NCBI GenBank assembly: GCA_018694455.1
Contig: JABHNP010000349.1
Span: forward strand, 1 to 12,005
DNA: 12,005 bases
Reading direction: 5' to 3'
From: Planctomycetaceae bacterium
GTDB taxonomy: Bacteria; Planctomycetota; Planctomycetia; Pirellulales; UBA1268
Shown one piece after another: positions 1 to 8,306 of the stretch (position 1 is the first letter of the stretch; each line of letters begins with the position of its first letter). A model generated the notes under the pieces. The model saw only the letters and a list, made by a program, of their open reading frames with translations, was not told the DNA's origin and made no database searches. The position numbers were made by a program, and so were the translations under genes.

Positions 1-1953
1 GGCAAACTTGATCCTGTTATCGGTCGAGAGCATGAGATAGAACGTGCTATTCAAATCCTCTGTCGCCGAACAAAAAACAATCCCGTACTCATTGGTGAAG
101 CCGGCGTTGGAAAAACTGCCATTGTTGAGGGATTTGCTCAAAGAGTAATTGAGGGTAATATTCCTGAACTCCTTGCAGAACGAAGAATTGTTGTTCTTGA
201 CCTAGCCATGATGGTCGCCGGCACAAAGTACCGAGGGCAGTTTGAAGAGAGAATCAAAGCTGTCATGAATGAGGTTCGTCGAGCCAAAAATACTATTCTT
301 TTTATCGACGAACTTCACACACTTGTTGGTGCTGGAGGAGCAGAAGGTGCAATTGACGCATCAAACGTCCTCAAGCCAGCACTCGCTCGTGGTGAAATTC
401 AGTGTATTGGAGCAACCACGCTGGATGAGTACCGCAAATACATCGAAAAGGATTCTGCGCTCGACCGACGCTTTCAACTCGTTATGGTTGAGCCTGCTTC
501 GAAAAAAGAAGCTATCGAAATTTTAAAAGGGCTTCGAGACCGCTATGAAAGTCATCATAGAGTTTCGATTACTGATGACGCACTCGAAGCGTCCGTCGAA
601 CTTTCTTGCCGCTATATCACAGGGCGGGCCCTGCCTGACAAGGCAATTGATGTGATTGATGAAGCAGGAGCAAGAGTCCGTCTTAAAGCTATGACTCGCC
701 CGCCGGACCTCAAGGAAATTGATGCGGAGGTAGATCGGCTTAATAAGGAAAAAGAAGAGGCCGTTGCTAATCAAGATTTTGAAAAAGCAGCTGCGCTTCG
801 AGATCAGGCTGACAAGTTAAAAAAGAAAAAACAACAAATGACCAAGGAATGGCGAGAAAAATCTCGCGAAGCCGATGGCGTTGTTGATGAGGAAGTTGTT
901 GCTGAAGTTGTTTCAAAAATGACTGGCATTCCATTGACTCGAATGACGACCGAGGATAGCCAGCGATTAATGCAGATGGAAGACTCGCTTCATAAACGAG
1001 TTATCGGGCAAGACGCGGCAATCAAAAGTATTTCTAAAGCAGTCCGCCGAAGTCGCTCAGGGCTGAAGGACCCAAAACGACCAATCGGTTGCTTTGTTTT
1101 TGCCGGTCCAACTGGTGTTGGAAAAACCCTGCTAGCTAAAGCACTTGCCGAATTTATGTTTGGTGATGACGAGGCACTCATATCAATTGACATGAGCGAG
1201 TATATGGAAAAACACAACGTGAGCCGTCTCGTTGGTGCACCTCCCGGATATGTTGGGTTTGAAGAAGGTGGTCAGCTCACAGAAAAAATCCGTAGGCGGC
1301 CATATGCTGTTGTTCTTCTTGATGAAATTGAAAAAGCTCATCCAGATGTTTTCAACATGCTACTACAAGTAATGGAGGAGGGGCGTCTCACCGATTCCTT
1401 TGGAAGAAATGTTGACTTTAGAAACACAATTCTCATCATGACGACGAATGCCGGTGCTGAGGCGATTAAGAATGAATCTGCCTTTGGTTTTCAAAAACCA
1501 GAGGATGACAGCGGCTACGAGAGCATGAAGGGTCGAGTCAACGAGCGAATCGAAAAGGTTTTCCGCCCTGAATTCCTAAACCGCTTAGATGACTTAATTG
1601 TTTTCCATCACCTTACTATTGAAAATCTTAAGGAAGTTATCGATATCGAGCTCGCAAAAGTAAGGGAACGACTGCTTGAACGCGGACTCAAGCTAGAGTT
1701 AACTGACGAATCAAAGAAGTTCCTGATCAAAAAAGGATCTGATACCGATTTTGGGGCGAGGCCTCTTCGTCGAGCTCTTGAAAATTACATCGAAGACCCC
1801 GTTTCTGAGGAACTCCTCAAGGGTGAATTCGAAGGTAAGGACACCATTCAAGTGGACTGCAAAGAAGTAGCTGGCAAGAAACAACTTGTTTTCAAAGGAG
1901 CTGTCACTGAAGAACCCGTAGTTGCTGGGTCTTCAGAAGAGCATGATGGCTGA
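1..1953 (+). CDS. clpC: ATP-dependent Clp protease ATP-binding subunit ClpC (5' end missing)
   Basis: Cytoplasmic Hsp100 AAA+ unfoldase that feeds substrates to ClpP. The frame is open from base 1, so the start lies upstream; 650 residues are present. A full ClpC has about 810-850, so the N-terminal substrate/adaptor domain is what is missing. Window residues: first Walker A GEAGVGKT at 32-39 and Walker B LFIDE at 100-104 (D1); a UVR-type coiled segment near 251-284, which separates ClpC from ClpB and ClpA; second Walker A GPTGVGKT at 369-376; pore-loop motif GYVG near 416-419; Walker B VVLLDE near 437-442 (D2). A GF-containing loop (AFGFQ) near 494-498 sits where ClpP-binding (L/I/V)GF tripeptides occur; F in the first position is a mild variation. 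The C-terminal D2 small domain is intact, followed by a short acidic tail and TGA. The family call is very secure. Pairing with ClpP is inferred, because no clpP is in view. Confidence 0.96.
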   Translation, partial: GKLDPVIGREHEIERAIQILCRRTKNNPVLIGEAGVGKTAIVEGFAQRVIEGNIPELLAERRIVVLDLAMMVAGTKYRGQFEERIKAVMNEVRRAKNTILFIDELHTLVGAGGAEGAIDASNVLKPALARGEIQCIGATTLDEYRKYIEKDSALDRRFQLVMVEPASKKEAIEILKGLRDRYESHHRVSITDDALEASVELSCRYITGRALPDKAIDVIDEAGARVRLKAMTRPPDLKEIDAEVDRLNKEKEEAVANQDFEKAAALRDQADKLKKKKQQMTKEWREKSREADGVVDEEVVAEVVSKMTGIPLTRMTTEDSQRLMQMEDSLHKRVIGQDAAIKSISKAVRRSRSGLKDPKRPIGCFVFAGPTGVGKTLLAKALAEFMFGDDEALISIDMSEYMEKHNVSRLVGAPPGYVGFEEGGQLTEKIRRRPYAVVLLDEIEKAHPDVFNMLLQVMEEGRLTDSFGRNVDFRNTILIMTTNAGAEAIKNESAFGFQKPEDDSGYESMKGRVNERIEKVFRPEFLNRLDDLIVFHHLTIENLKEVIDIELAKVRERLLERGLKLELTDESKKFLIKKGSDTDFGARPLRRALENYIEDPVSEELLKGEFEGKDTIQVDCKEVAGKKQLVFKGAVTEEPVVAGSSEEHDG

Positions 1954-2410
1954 AAAAATGCGTTGGGAGAAATTTGTTGGTAAAAGAAACATCCAAGAAT
2001 TGTTTCCTCACCCAAATTTCTTAAGGCACGATGATGCTTAGTTTAAAACAAAGTACACTACGGCTGCCCTTTCGTCATTCGGTCCTTTTGCAAAAAGCCC
2101 ACTTGCTCTGAACAGTGATCCCTTGGCATGATCAAAGTTGCCTTTTTCCTGAACACGCAAAAAAATATTATTCAGTCCGAACTAGGTCCAACCTTCTTGG
2201 ATACTGCCAATCACCACTCACTGCTGAAAAAGTAGTGTATATCAGGCTCATCCATCCATTTGTGTTGCTGGAATCAGTGTTCTCCAGTTTTCAAATTTTC
2301 TCAAAAGCCCACAGATACCGTAACTCTCCCCTAAACGGCTCAAGGTACCTGATCATTCGAGCCGATTTAATCGACAAGGAGCGCTGCCACCGCGGTGAAA
2401 ATCTGCTTTC
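1954..2410. other. Intergenic spacer between clpC and the mla operon, no supported gene
   Basis: A stretch of 457 bases with no convincing gene. A 99-codon frame from a GTG at 2115 runs into the mlaE start, but its translation resembles no family and it has no ribosome site. The spacer holds an inverted repeat just after clpC (1968-2021) and a 10-base direct repeat, AAAAGCCCAC, at 2093-2102 and 2303-2312. It must carry the promoter or leader of the mla operon, but I could not find a well-spaced -35/-10 pair. A purine-rich GGTGA at 2395-2399, about 11 bases before the mlaE ATG, is the only ribosome-site candidate and it is weak. The better AAGGAG at about 2376 is too far upstream. Confidence 0.6.
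1968..2021. repeat. Inverted repeat / possible stem-loop after clpC
   Basis: AGAAATTTG at 1968-1976 is exactly complementary to CAAATTTCT at 2013-2021. Inside the loop a second pair, GAAAC (1986-1990) and GTTTC (2002-2006), could stack as an inner hairpin. It begins 15 bases after the clpC stop, so it could mark the 3' end of the clpC message. It is AT-rich, has a long loop and lacks a following T-run, so it is not a classical rho-independent terminator. It could be chance. Confidence 0.35.
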
Positions 2411-3283
2411 ATGAGTTCAACTGTCGCATCACAACCAGAAAATACCGCTGACAATGTCACCGGTTGGTTTGCAAATAGAGTCGCCGATGTTGGCGACATG
2501 GCAGTGACAATGGTCGCGGGCATTGGTGATGTGACTCTCTTTTCTTTACGTACCGTTGGTTGGCTATTAGCCCGACGTCAACGACGCGATGTACTCATGC
2601 CAAGCTTCTACCAAATCGGAGTTTTATCACTGCCAGTCATTGCATTAACTGGACTCTTCATCGGTATGGTCTTAGCCGTACAAAGTTACGCTCAATTTAA
2701 AGCCCTGGGCCTTCAGACACGACTTGGTTCTGTAATCAATCTTTCACTCGTTCGTGAACTTGGACCAGTACTCGCAGCAACTATGTTGGCCGGACGAGTA
2801 GGAAGTGCCATGGCCGCAGAATTGGGAACAATGCGGGTCACTGAACAAATCGATGCTCTTGAAAGCATGGGTGCGAATCCAATTTATTATCTCGTTGTAC
2901 CACGCTTTCTTGGGTGCCTTGTACTCATCCCTACGCTTACAATCATGGCTGATTTTATGGGTGTACTGGGTGGATACGTCTATTCACATGCCATTCTTGG
3001 TATTGACTACCACCATTATTGGGCAAATTCTCGTGCCTATATCGACGCCTTTGATTTTCTTATGGGAATTTTCAAAAGCTTCTTTTTTGGCGCTGCTATC
3101 GCTTTGGTTAGCTGTCACCACGGATTTCATTGTGACCATGGTGCACAGGGCGTAGGCAGAGCAGCAACAAATGCGTTTGTTCACTCATTCGTACTTATTC
3201 TCATACTCGATCTCTTTCTCGGCATTGGCCTTAATAATTTACAGGACTTTATACGACCTGACGGCCCGAGAAGCCTTCTTTAA
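2411..3283 (+). CDS. mlaE: MlaE-family lipid ABC transporter permease
   Basis: Inner-membrane permease of an Mla/MCE-type ABC transporter that moves phospholipids or related lipids between inner and outer membranes. It has 290 residues; E. coli MlaE has about 260. The conserved MlaE core is clear: a run of hydrophobic segments from about residue 66, the signature stretch with ELGPVLAATMLAGRVGSA at 117-133, and the coupling region around EQIDALESMGANP at 145-157. The late GxxGVGRAAT motif lies at 244-253, followed by the last membrane helix near 258-275. An N-terminal amphipathic segment (about 15-55) precedes the core, as in other MlaE proteins. The extra length is partly a hydrophilic tail after the last helix, rich in P, D and R. 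It is first in a three-gene operon, 29 bases before the ATPase. The start is the ATG at 2411, with only a weak GGTGA ribosome site. Family certain; the lipid is unknown. Confidence 0.93.
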   Translation: MSSTVASQPENTADNVTGWFANRVADVGDMAVTMVAGIGDVTLFSLRTVGWLLARRQRRDVLMPSFYQIGVLSLPVIALTGLFIGMVLAVQSYAQFKALGLQTRLGSVINLSLVRELGPVLAATMLAGRVGSAMAAELGTMRVTEQIDALESMGANPIYYLVVPRFLGCLVLIPTLTIMADFMGVLGGYVYSHAILGIDYHHYWANSRAYIDAFDFLMGIFKSFFFGAAIALVSCHHGFHCDHGAQGVGRAATNAFVHSFVLILILDLFLGIGLNNLQDFIRPDGPRSLL

Positions 3284-3312
3284 AAAACAAAGTTTTACAG
3301 AAAATATCACCG

Positions 3313-4209
3313 ATGAACGCTCCTGTTATTGAAGCATCACCCCAAAAAGCAATGCCCACAGTCCCACTCCTTTTTATTGATTCACTTTCAGTATCGTTTG
3401 GCAACCAGCACGTATTGCGTAATGTGTCTCTCGAACTCACTTCTGGGGAAACTCTTGTCATTCTAGGAGAGAGTGGCTGCGGAAAAACAGTTCTTCTAAA
3501 GACCATGATTGGTCTCATCAAACCGTCTATAGGTGACGTACGATTTGAAGACACTTCACTAGCTTCCATGACAGAGCGGCAACTTGCCCACCTCCGCACA
3601 CGATATGGTTTTGTTTTTCAAGGAGCTGCCCTCTTTGACAGCGCAACAATAGCTGACAACATAGCGTTTCCTTTGCGGGAACACACCCAGCTCGATGAGG
3701 ACGAGATTACGAAGATTGTCACTGAACTCGTAGCAGAAGTTGGCTTGCCACGCGTCGTGCTATCAAAAAAACCTGTTGAGCTATCAGGTGGCATGAGGAA
3801 ACGTGCTGGACTTGCGAGAGCCCTTGCCTTAGATCCTCACTTAGTCCTTTATGACGAGCCCACTACAGGGCTGGATCCCATCATGAGTGACGTCATTAAT
3901 GAGCTTATTTTACGGGTTCATCAGAGACCAGAAACAACGAATGTTGTTGTCACTCACGACATGACAACTGCTCATAAAGTTGCTGATCGAATCATAATGC
4001 TCTACCCACTTTCCCGTCTCAAAGAAAATGAGTCACAAATTATTTTCACTGGCACACCAGAAGAATTAGATATCTCTACGGACCCACGAGTCCGACAGTT
4101 CACTGAAGGCAAGGCCGGCCAGCGTCTCAATGAACTTCGGGAAGAGCAGATAGAGAACCAATCTATTTTCTCTGCTAATGCTAACGATCAGGAGAACGAT
4201 CATGAATGA
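3313..4209 (+). CDS. mlaF: MlaF-family lipid ABC transporter ATP-binding protein
   Basis: Cytoplasmic ATPase that drives the MlaE permease. All nucleotide-binding elements are intact: Walker A GESGCGKT at 52-59, Q-loop Q103, signature LSGGMRKR at 157-164, Walker B LVLYDEP at 177-183 with D-loop GLD at 186-188, and switch histidine H215 in VVTHD. The LSGGMRKR form of the signature is typical of MlaF/Ttg2A ATPases rather than other ABC families. Length is 298, somewhat longer than E. coli MlaF (about 269); the surplus is a charged N- and C-terminal tail (about 265-298, rich in E, Q and N). In E. coli the MlaF C-terminus contacts MlaB, but no MlaB is seen here. The end overlaps the next gene by 8 bases, which implies translational coupling. 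No strong ribosome site precedes the ATG at 3313. Confidence 0.95.
   Translation: MNAPVIEASPQKAMPTVPLLFIDSLSVSFGNQHVLRNVSLELTSGETLVILGESGCGKTVLLKTMIGLIKPSIGDVRFEDTSLASMTERQLAHLRTRYGFVFQGAALFDSATIADNIAFPLREHTQLDEDEITKIVTELVAEVGLPRVVLSKKPVELSGGMRKRAGLARALALDPHLVLYDEPTTGLDPIMSDVINELILRVHQRPETTNVVVTHDMTTAHKVADRIIMLYPLSRLKENESQIIFTGTPEELDISTDPRVRQFTEGKAGQRLNELREEQIENQSIFSANANDQENDHE
4190..4194 (+). promoter_or_regulatory. Shine-Dalgarno site fixing the start of the MCE gene
   Basis: AGGAG ends 7 bases before the ATG at 4202, inside the last codons of the upstream ATPase gene. It favours 4202 over an in-frame ATG at 4178, which has no such site and would add eight residues ahead of a normal MCE N-terminus. 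Confidence 0.75.
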
Positions 4210-5269
4210 GCGAGTAATCCAATTTCGTGTTGGCGTAATGGTCTTAGCAACCGCAATTATCGCCGGCATACTTATCGTTTTATTTGGTGATCTGCCAAGT
4301 CTCGTGCAATCGACATATCCGGTCCGAATGAACTTTACAGAGGCACGAGGGGTTTCAAGCGGAACACCAGTTCGAAAAAATGGCATTCTTGTTGGGCGAG
4401 TGGATTCTGTCATGCTTGATGAACGCGGCGGCGTGAGTGTGGTCACCCAAATAGATTCGTATGTACCCGTCTATCGTGATGAAACACCACGTGTTGCAAG
4501 TACTATTCTCGGCGACGCCGAAATTGAGCTGATCGCGGGAAATACTACCCCGCCCCGCCAACGCATAACAACTGATGAAATTTTGCAAGGTGCTGTTTCA
4601 AAAGATCCACTTGAACTGTTTTCGACACTTGAGCCAAAGGTCACCGCTTCACTAGAGTCACTTACACGCGCGAGTGATGCCGTTGCAGTTCTTTCGGAAA
4701 ACATTGAAAAGATTTTTGTGAAAGAAGATATTCAAATTGATCAGACTGTGAAAAGATTAGATGCAGCGTTAGAAACTTTCACAACAGCAATGAACAATGT
4801 AAATGATATTGTTGGGGATGCCGAAGCGAGGCAAAAACTTAAAGACTCTATCTACACCTTGCCCGATGTGCTTGTTGATCTGCGAAATTCTGTTGGGGGA
4901 ATTAGTGCGACTATCGATACTGCTGATCGAAACCTTCGAAACCTAGAAGGATTTTCGAAACCACTTGGCGAACGTGGAGCATCAATGGTGCAAGGAATTG
5001 ATAGTGCGATTAATCGTCTTGATACTGTGCTCATGCAAGCAGCCACCTTCACCCAGGCTCTCAACGAATCACAAGGAACGCTTGGCAAATTGGTTCGAGA
5101 CCCACAGGTTTACAACGACCTCTCGCAGGCGGCCAACAACGTAAATCGACTCACTCAGGACCTGCGGCCAATCATTGATGATGTGCGTGTATTCACAGAT
5201 AAAATTGCACGTCACCCTGAACAACTTGGTGTACGAGGGGCGCTCGACAGAGGACCTGGACTTAAATAA
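4202..5269 (+). CDS. mlaD: MCE-domain lipid-binding protein (MlaD-like), membrane anchored
   Basis: Substrate-binding component of the Mla-type transporter, anchored in the inner membrane and projecting into the periplasm. From the ATG at 4202 it has 355 residues: a short cytoplasmic start, one membrane helix at about 10-29, and one MCE domain at about 38-115. That domain contains the motifs ARGVSSGTPVRKNGILVGRV (48-67) and STILGDAEIELIAG (100-113). A long, mostly helical, Asn/Asp/Leu-rich C-terminal region (about 135-340) probably forms the hexameric barrel or needle. E. coli MlaD is only about 180 residues, so this is the longer type, closer to MCE proteins whose helical tails span more of the periplasm. 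The final segment with IARHPEQLGVRG (335-346) looks like planctomycete and proteobacterial MCE tails. It overlaps mlaF by 8 bases and ends 23 bases before the convergent cphA stop. Confidence 0.92.
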   Translation: MNERVIQFRVGVMVLATAIIAGILIVLFGDLPSLVQSTYPVRMNFTEARGVSSGTPVRKNGILVGRVDSVMLDERGGVSVVTQIDSYVPVYRDETPRVASTILGDAEIELIAGNTTPPRQRITTDEILQGAVSKDPLELFSTLEPKVTASLESLTRASDAVAVLSENIEKIFVKEDIQIDQTVKRLDAALETFTTAMNNVNDIVGDAEARQKLKDSIYTLPDVLVDLRNSVGGISATIDTADRNLRNLEGFSKPLGERGASMVQGIDSAINRLDTVLMQAATFTQALNESQGTLGKLVRDPQVYNDLSQAANNVNRLTQDLRPIIDDVRVFTDKIARHPEQLGVRGALDRGPGLK

Positions 5270-5292
5270 ATTCCCTGAATGACTGTGGAAGC

Positions 5293-8019
5293 TTACACGT
5301 CCGGGGCATCGTCTTTGTTATGCCTAGGGTCAAGGGGCACCTCATCAGAATCTGATGATTGGCCCTCTGCAATTTTATCGAAGCCGATTCCACGAAGTCG
5401 GTTACCATATCGCTCCATTAACCAAGGCATTGTTTGTTCAATTGTATCGGGTTGCAATAGAACAAGATCTCCTGGTTTCACCGAATCAAGAACAGTCGCA
5501 GCCGATGCTGCCCAATCGCCCCCAGACTCAACAACTGCCCGACGCTCTGTCTGTCTTGTCCTTGCAATACCCTCAGCGATAAGTCGTGTTATCTCGCCCG
5601 GACTCCGACCTCTTCGATAAGCATCCTCGTAGATAACAATCCGATCAAATGTCTTACCAAGAAGTTCTCCCTGACGAAGGAGATCTTCATTCCGACGATC
5701 ACCTGCAGCTGAATACACAGCAGTTCTTTGAGCGGGTGGCAGCTTTTCAAGTGTCTTACAAACCTGTTCTAAAGATGGCACATTATGACCATAGTCAACA
5801 ACAACAGTAGCGCCATCGAGATCAAGCAGATTGAATCGACCTGGGCTTCCCATTGCTCCATTTGAAAAGCTTTCAAGTCCAAGCCGAACCAATTCAAGTG
5901 GAATACCAATACTCCATGCAGCTGCAGCACAAGCGAGTGCATTATCAACCTGAAATGACACCAACCCGTGATGAACAAGTGGTACTTTTTCTAAGCTTGC
6001 TAAACGAGTTTCGCGTGGTCCATCACAAAGCACAATCCATCCGTCACGAATTGTTGCCCCAAGGCCACCTGACGCCAGATGCTCAGTGAGGACGGGAAGC
6101 TCTGGATCCAGAGCAAAATAAATAACCCGACCACGGCACCATTTTTTCATGTCAACAACCAGTGGATCTGCTGCATTAAGAACTGCAGCACCTGTAGACC
6201 GCACCGCGGCAACAATTGCTCCTTTCACCCAGGCAAGTTGTTCTGGGGTATCTATCTCGTTCAGACCGAGGTGATCGCCTGAAGCAATATTGGTAACAAC
6301 GGCTACGTCACACGCATCAAATCCACACCCTTCTCGTAGGATTCCTCCCCGTGCTGTTTCAAGTACAGCTGTAGACACATTCGGCTGTGCCAAAACCCGT
6401 CGTGCACTTGCTGGTCCGCTGCAATCCCCCGTGTCGAGTTGTCTGTCACCTACCCACACGCCTTCAGTACAGGTAATGCCGACAGTCGCACCACCTGTTG
6501 AAGCGATATGAGCTAATAACCGCGTTACAGTCGTCTTTCCATTCGTTCCAGTAACTGCTGCAACAGGTATCCTGCCATCGTCTTCTGGCTTGAAAAGTGT
6601 ACTTACAATGGCGGAACCAACGTCCCGCGACTCTCCAACCGTTGGCTCTAAATGCATGCGAAGACCAGGGCATGCATTAATCTCAACAACACCTCCATGC
6701 TGTGACGACAATGGGTGATCAATACGTGTCGCCATAATATCAACACCGGCAATATCAAGCCCAACAACTCGCACCGCATCAATCGCTAGCCGTACCGTAT
6801 CCGGATGAACCAAATCCGTAACATCCTCAGCAGTACCTCCAGTACTAAGATTTGCATTTCTACGAAGAATAACTAGTTGACCACTACACGGGATGGCATT
6901 TTTGGAAAAACCTTGCTCACGGAGGGTATCCTCTGCAGCTGCATCGAGGCATAAATGCGAAAGTGTTCCAGCATGGTCAGCACAACGACAAGGATTTTGG
7001 TTCTCTTTTTTTACGAGTGCCTCAACCGTTGAAATACCATCACCTATTACAGAAGGAGGGAGACGACGGGCAGCGGCAACGAGTACATCACCGACGACCA
7101 AAAGTCGATAATCATCTCCGGCGAGGCAACGCTCAATAACAACTTCATCCTCTTCCGAGATCGCCACGTTGTATGCTCGGTAAACCTCATCCTGAGTTGT
7201 TAAGCCAACTGAAACACCTCGACCTTGATTACCACAGCGAGGTTTTATGACTACCGGCAAACCAATTTCTGTAGCGACTTGCCAAGCCTCTACAGCAGAG
7301 GAAACAGGCTTCCCTTTCGCAACTGGGACACCGGCTTCTTCGAGCAAAAGACGAGTCAATTCCTTGTCTTGTGCGATTGTCTCACCAACCACTGATGTCT
7401 GATCAGTCTCGGCTGCAACTATGCGCCGCTGCTTCGATCCAATACCAAGGCGCACCAATGAACCCTCATTCATCCTGCGTACAGGTATATCTCTTCGTTG
7501 AGCCGCTTCTACGATTGAACGAGTGCTAGGACCAAGTTGTTCTAGAAGCAACTTCTCTCGTAAATTTTCGATAGTGTGCTCAACATCAAAGCTCTTCCCT
7601 TCAATCGCTGCAGTGAGCAACCTGTGTGCCGCATGCAAGCAATCAATTGCAAAACGTTCTTCCTTGTATTCGATAATGACGTTATAGACACCACACTTTT
7701 TTGTTTCTTTCGCCCTACCATACCCAACCTCTGTACCGCCAAGCGTTTGAAGTTCGAGTGTGACATGTTCGAGCACATGACCCATCCATGTACCGGTTCG
7801 TAATCTTTCAAAGAATCCTCCTCGCTCACCAATCGAACAACGATGCTCGATCATACTGGGCAACCATTTCATCAACCGCTCGTTAAAGCCAACCAACGTA
7901 TGCGACGGATGCTCCTCAAGCCACCCGAGGTCAACCCGAACTTCAAGAACAGGAAATCGAGCCCACTGATTCGGGCCCTGAAGTACTTTGATTTTCTCAA
8001 TATGCATAAGCGAAAACAT
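5293..8019 (-). CDS. cphA: Cyanophycin synthetase
   Basis: ATP-dependent, ribosome-independent polymerase that adds Asp to the backbone and Arg to its side chain, making cyanophycin. It has 908 residues, near the usual 870-900. Order: N-domain (about 1-165) with the conserved start (VLQGPNQWARFPVLE, 12-26) and an HVLEH motif (81-85); ATP-grasp domain (about 215-475) with VVIKPRCGNQGRGVSVGL at 256-273 and EINACPGLRMHLEP at 446-459; Mur-ligase-like domain (about 485-885) with P-loop GTNGKTT at 491-497, ETARGGI at 554-560 and DYGHN at 742-746. Both ATP sites are intact, unlike CphA2. A hydrophilic tail (about 884-908) ends the protein. The true start may be the in-frame ATG at 8007 (MHIEKI), which fits family N-termini better; neither start has a clear ribosome site. 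It is convergent with the mla operon and divergent from the ABC/DUF1854 genes. No cyanophycinase is in view. Confidence 0.95.
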   Translation of the reverse strand: MFSLMHIEKIKVLQGPNQWARFPVLEVRVDLGWLEEHPSHTLVGFNERLMKWLPSMIEHRCSIGERGGFFERLRTGTWMGHVLEHVTLELQTLGGTEVGYGRAKETKKCGVYNVIIEYKEERFAIDCLHAAHRLLTAAIEGKSFDVEHTIENLREKLLLEQLGPSTRSIVEAAQRRDIPVRRMNEGSLVRLGIGSKQRRIVAAETDQTSVVGETIAQDKELTRLLLEEAGVPVAKGKPVSSAVEAWQVATEIGLPVVIKPRCGNQGRGVSVGLTTQDEVYRAYNVAISEEDEVVIERCLAGDDYRLLVVGDVLVAAARRLPPSVIGDGISTVEALVKKENQNPCRCADHAGTLSHLCLDAAAEDTLREQGFSKNAIPCSGQLVILRRNANLSTGGTAEDVTDLVHPDTVRLAIDAVRVVGLDIAGVDIMATRIDHPLSSQHGGVVEINACPGLRMHLEPTVGESRDVGSAIVSTLFKPEDDGRIPVAAVTGTNGKTTVTRLLAHIASTGGATVGITCTEGVWVGDRQLDTGDCSGPASARRVLAQPNVSTAVLETARGGILREGCGFDACDVAVVTNIASGDHLGLNEIDTPEQLAWVKGAIVAAVRSTGAAVLNAADPLVVDMKKWCRGRVIYFALDPELPVLTEHLASGGLGATIRDGWIVLCDGPRETRLASLEKVPLVHHGLVSFQVDNALACAAAAWSIGIPLELVRLGLESFSNGAMGSPGRFNLLDLDGATVVVDYGHNVPSLEQVCKTLEKLPPAQRTAVYSAAGDRRNEDLLRQGELLGKTFDRIVIYEDAYRRGRSPGEITRLIAEGIARTRQTERRAVVESGGDWAASAATVLDSVKPGDLVLLQPDTIEQTMPWLMERYGNRLRGIGFDKIAEGQSSDSDEVPLDPRHNKDDAPDV

Positions 8020-8122
8020 TCATAGGAGAAATTTTCAAATCCAATAACGATGCTGAGCAAGTCGAACACGCACTGCCGAGGGGCCGATGATCTGTGACGG
8101 TGTTGGGTCTATAAACGATTTT

Positions 8123-8150
8123 ATGATACAGGTGATTCTGGCTCAAACAA
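8123..8150 (-). promoter_or_regulatory. Weak promoter candidate for cphA
   Basis: On the minus strand TTGTTT (plus 8145-8150) is followed, 16 bases on, by TATCAT (plus 8123-8128), a 5/6 match to a sigma-70 -10 box with a poor -35. It would start RNA near 8116 and leave a leader of about 95-110 bases. Planctomycete promoters are poorly defined, so this is only a candidate. Confidence 0.25.
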
Positions 8151-8222
8151 AACACTTTGTCACGCTACCGTAATCTGAATATTCGTTCAAAGACAGAGCC
8201 AGTGTTCTCACTCATATGGTCC

Positions 8223-8306
8223 TGGAAGTGCTTCCAAGTGAGGGGAAATACGGCAGGACTTTGTTACAATACTGTTTAAAATCTCACTTCCAAATACTTT
8301 CCCTCA
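8223..8306. repeat. Self-complementary patch in the divergent region
   Basis: TGGAAG and CTTCCA flank a TG as a 14-base palindrome (8223-8236). The same left arm, TGGAAGTG (8223-8230), is also exactly complementary to CACTTCCA (8285-8292). AAGTGAG (8236-8242) pairs with CTCACTT (8283-8289), and TGAGGG (8239-8244) pairs with CCCTCA (8301-8306). These pairings exclude each other, so the RNA or DNA could fold in more than one way. Each arm alone is short enough to arise by chance; the overlap is what is notable. Confidence 0.4.

Noticed and set aside
2115..2414. 99-codon plus-strand frame from a GTG, overlapping the mlaE start by ATGA
   Set aside because: The overlap looks like coupling, but the translation resembles nothing, no ribosome site precedes it, and inverted and direct repeats lie in or next to the same stretch.
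4178..4201. Upstream ATG for the MCE protein
   Set aside because: The ATG at 4202 has AGGAG at good spacing and gives a normal MCE N-terminus; the extra eight residues have no support.
5279..7832. Several plus-strand and off-frame minus-strand reading frames across the cyanophycin synthetase gene
   Set aside because: All lie inside a strongly recognised protein-coding gene and are shadows of its codon pattern.
5293..8019. Possibility that the synthetase is CphA2 or a plain Mur ligase
   Set aside because: Both the ATP-grasp site and the GTNGKTT Mur P-loop are intact and the length is full CphA size; CphA2 is shorter and Mur ligases lack the ATP-grasp half.
8020..8040. AGGAG at 8024-8028 near the cphA start
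   Set aside because: It reads on the plus strand while cphA is on the minus strand, so it cannot serve as its ribosome site.
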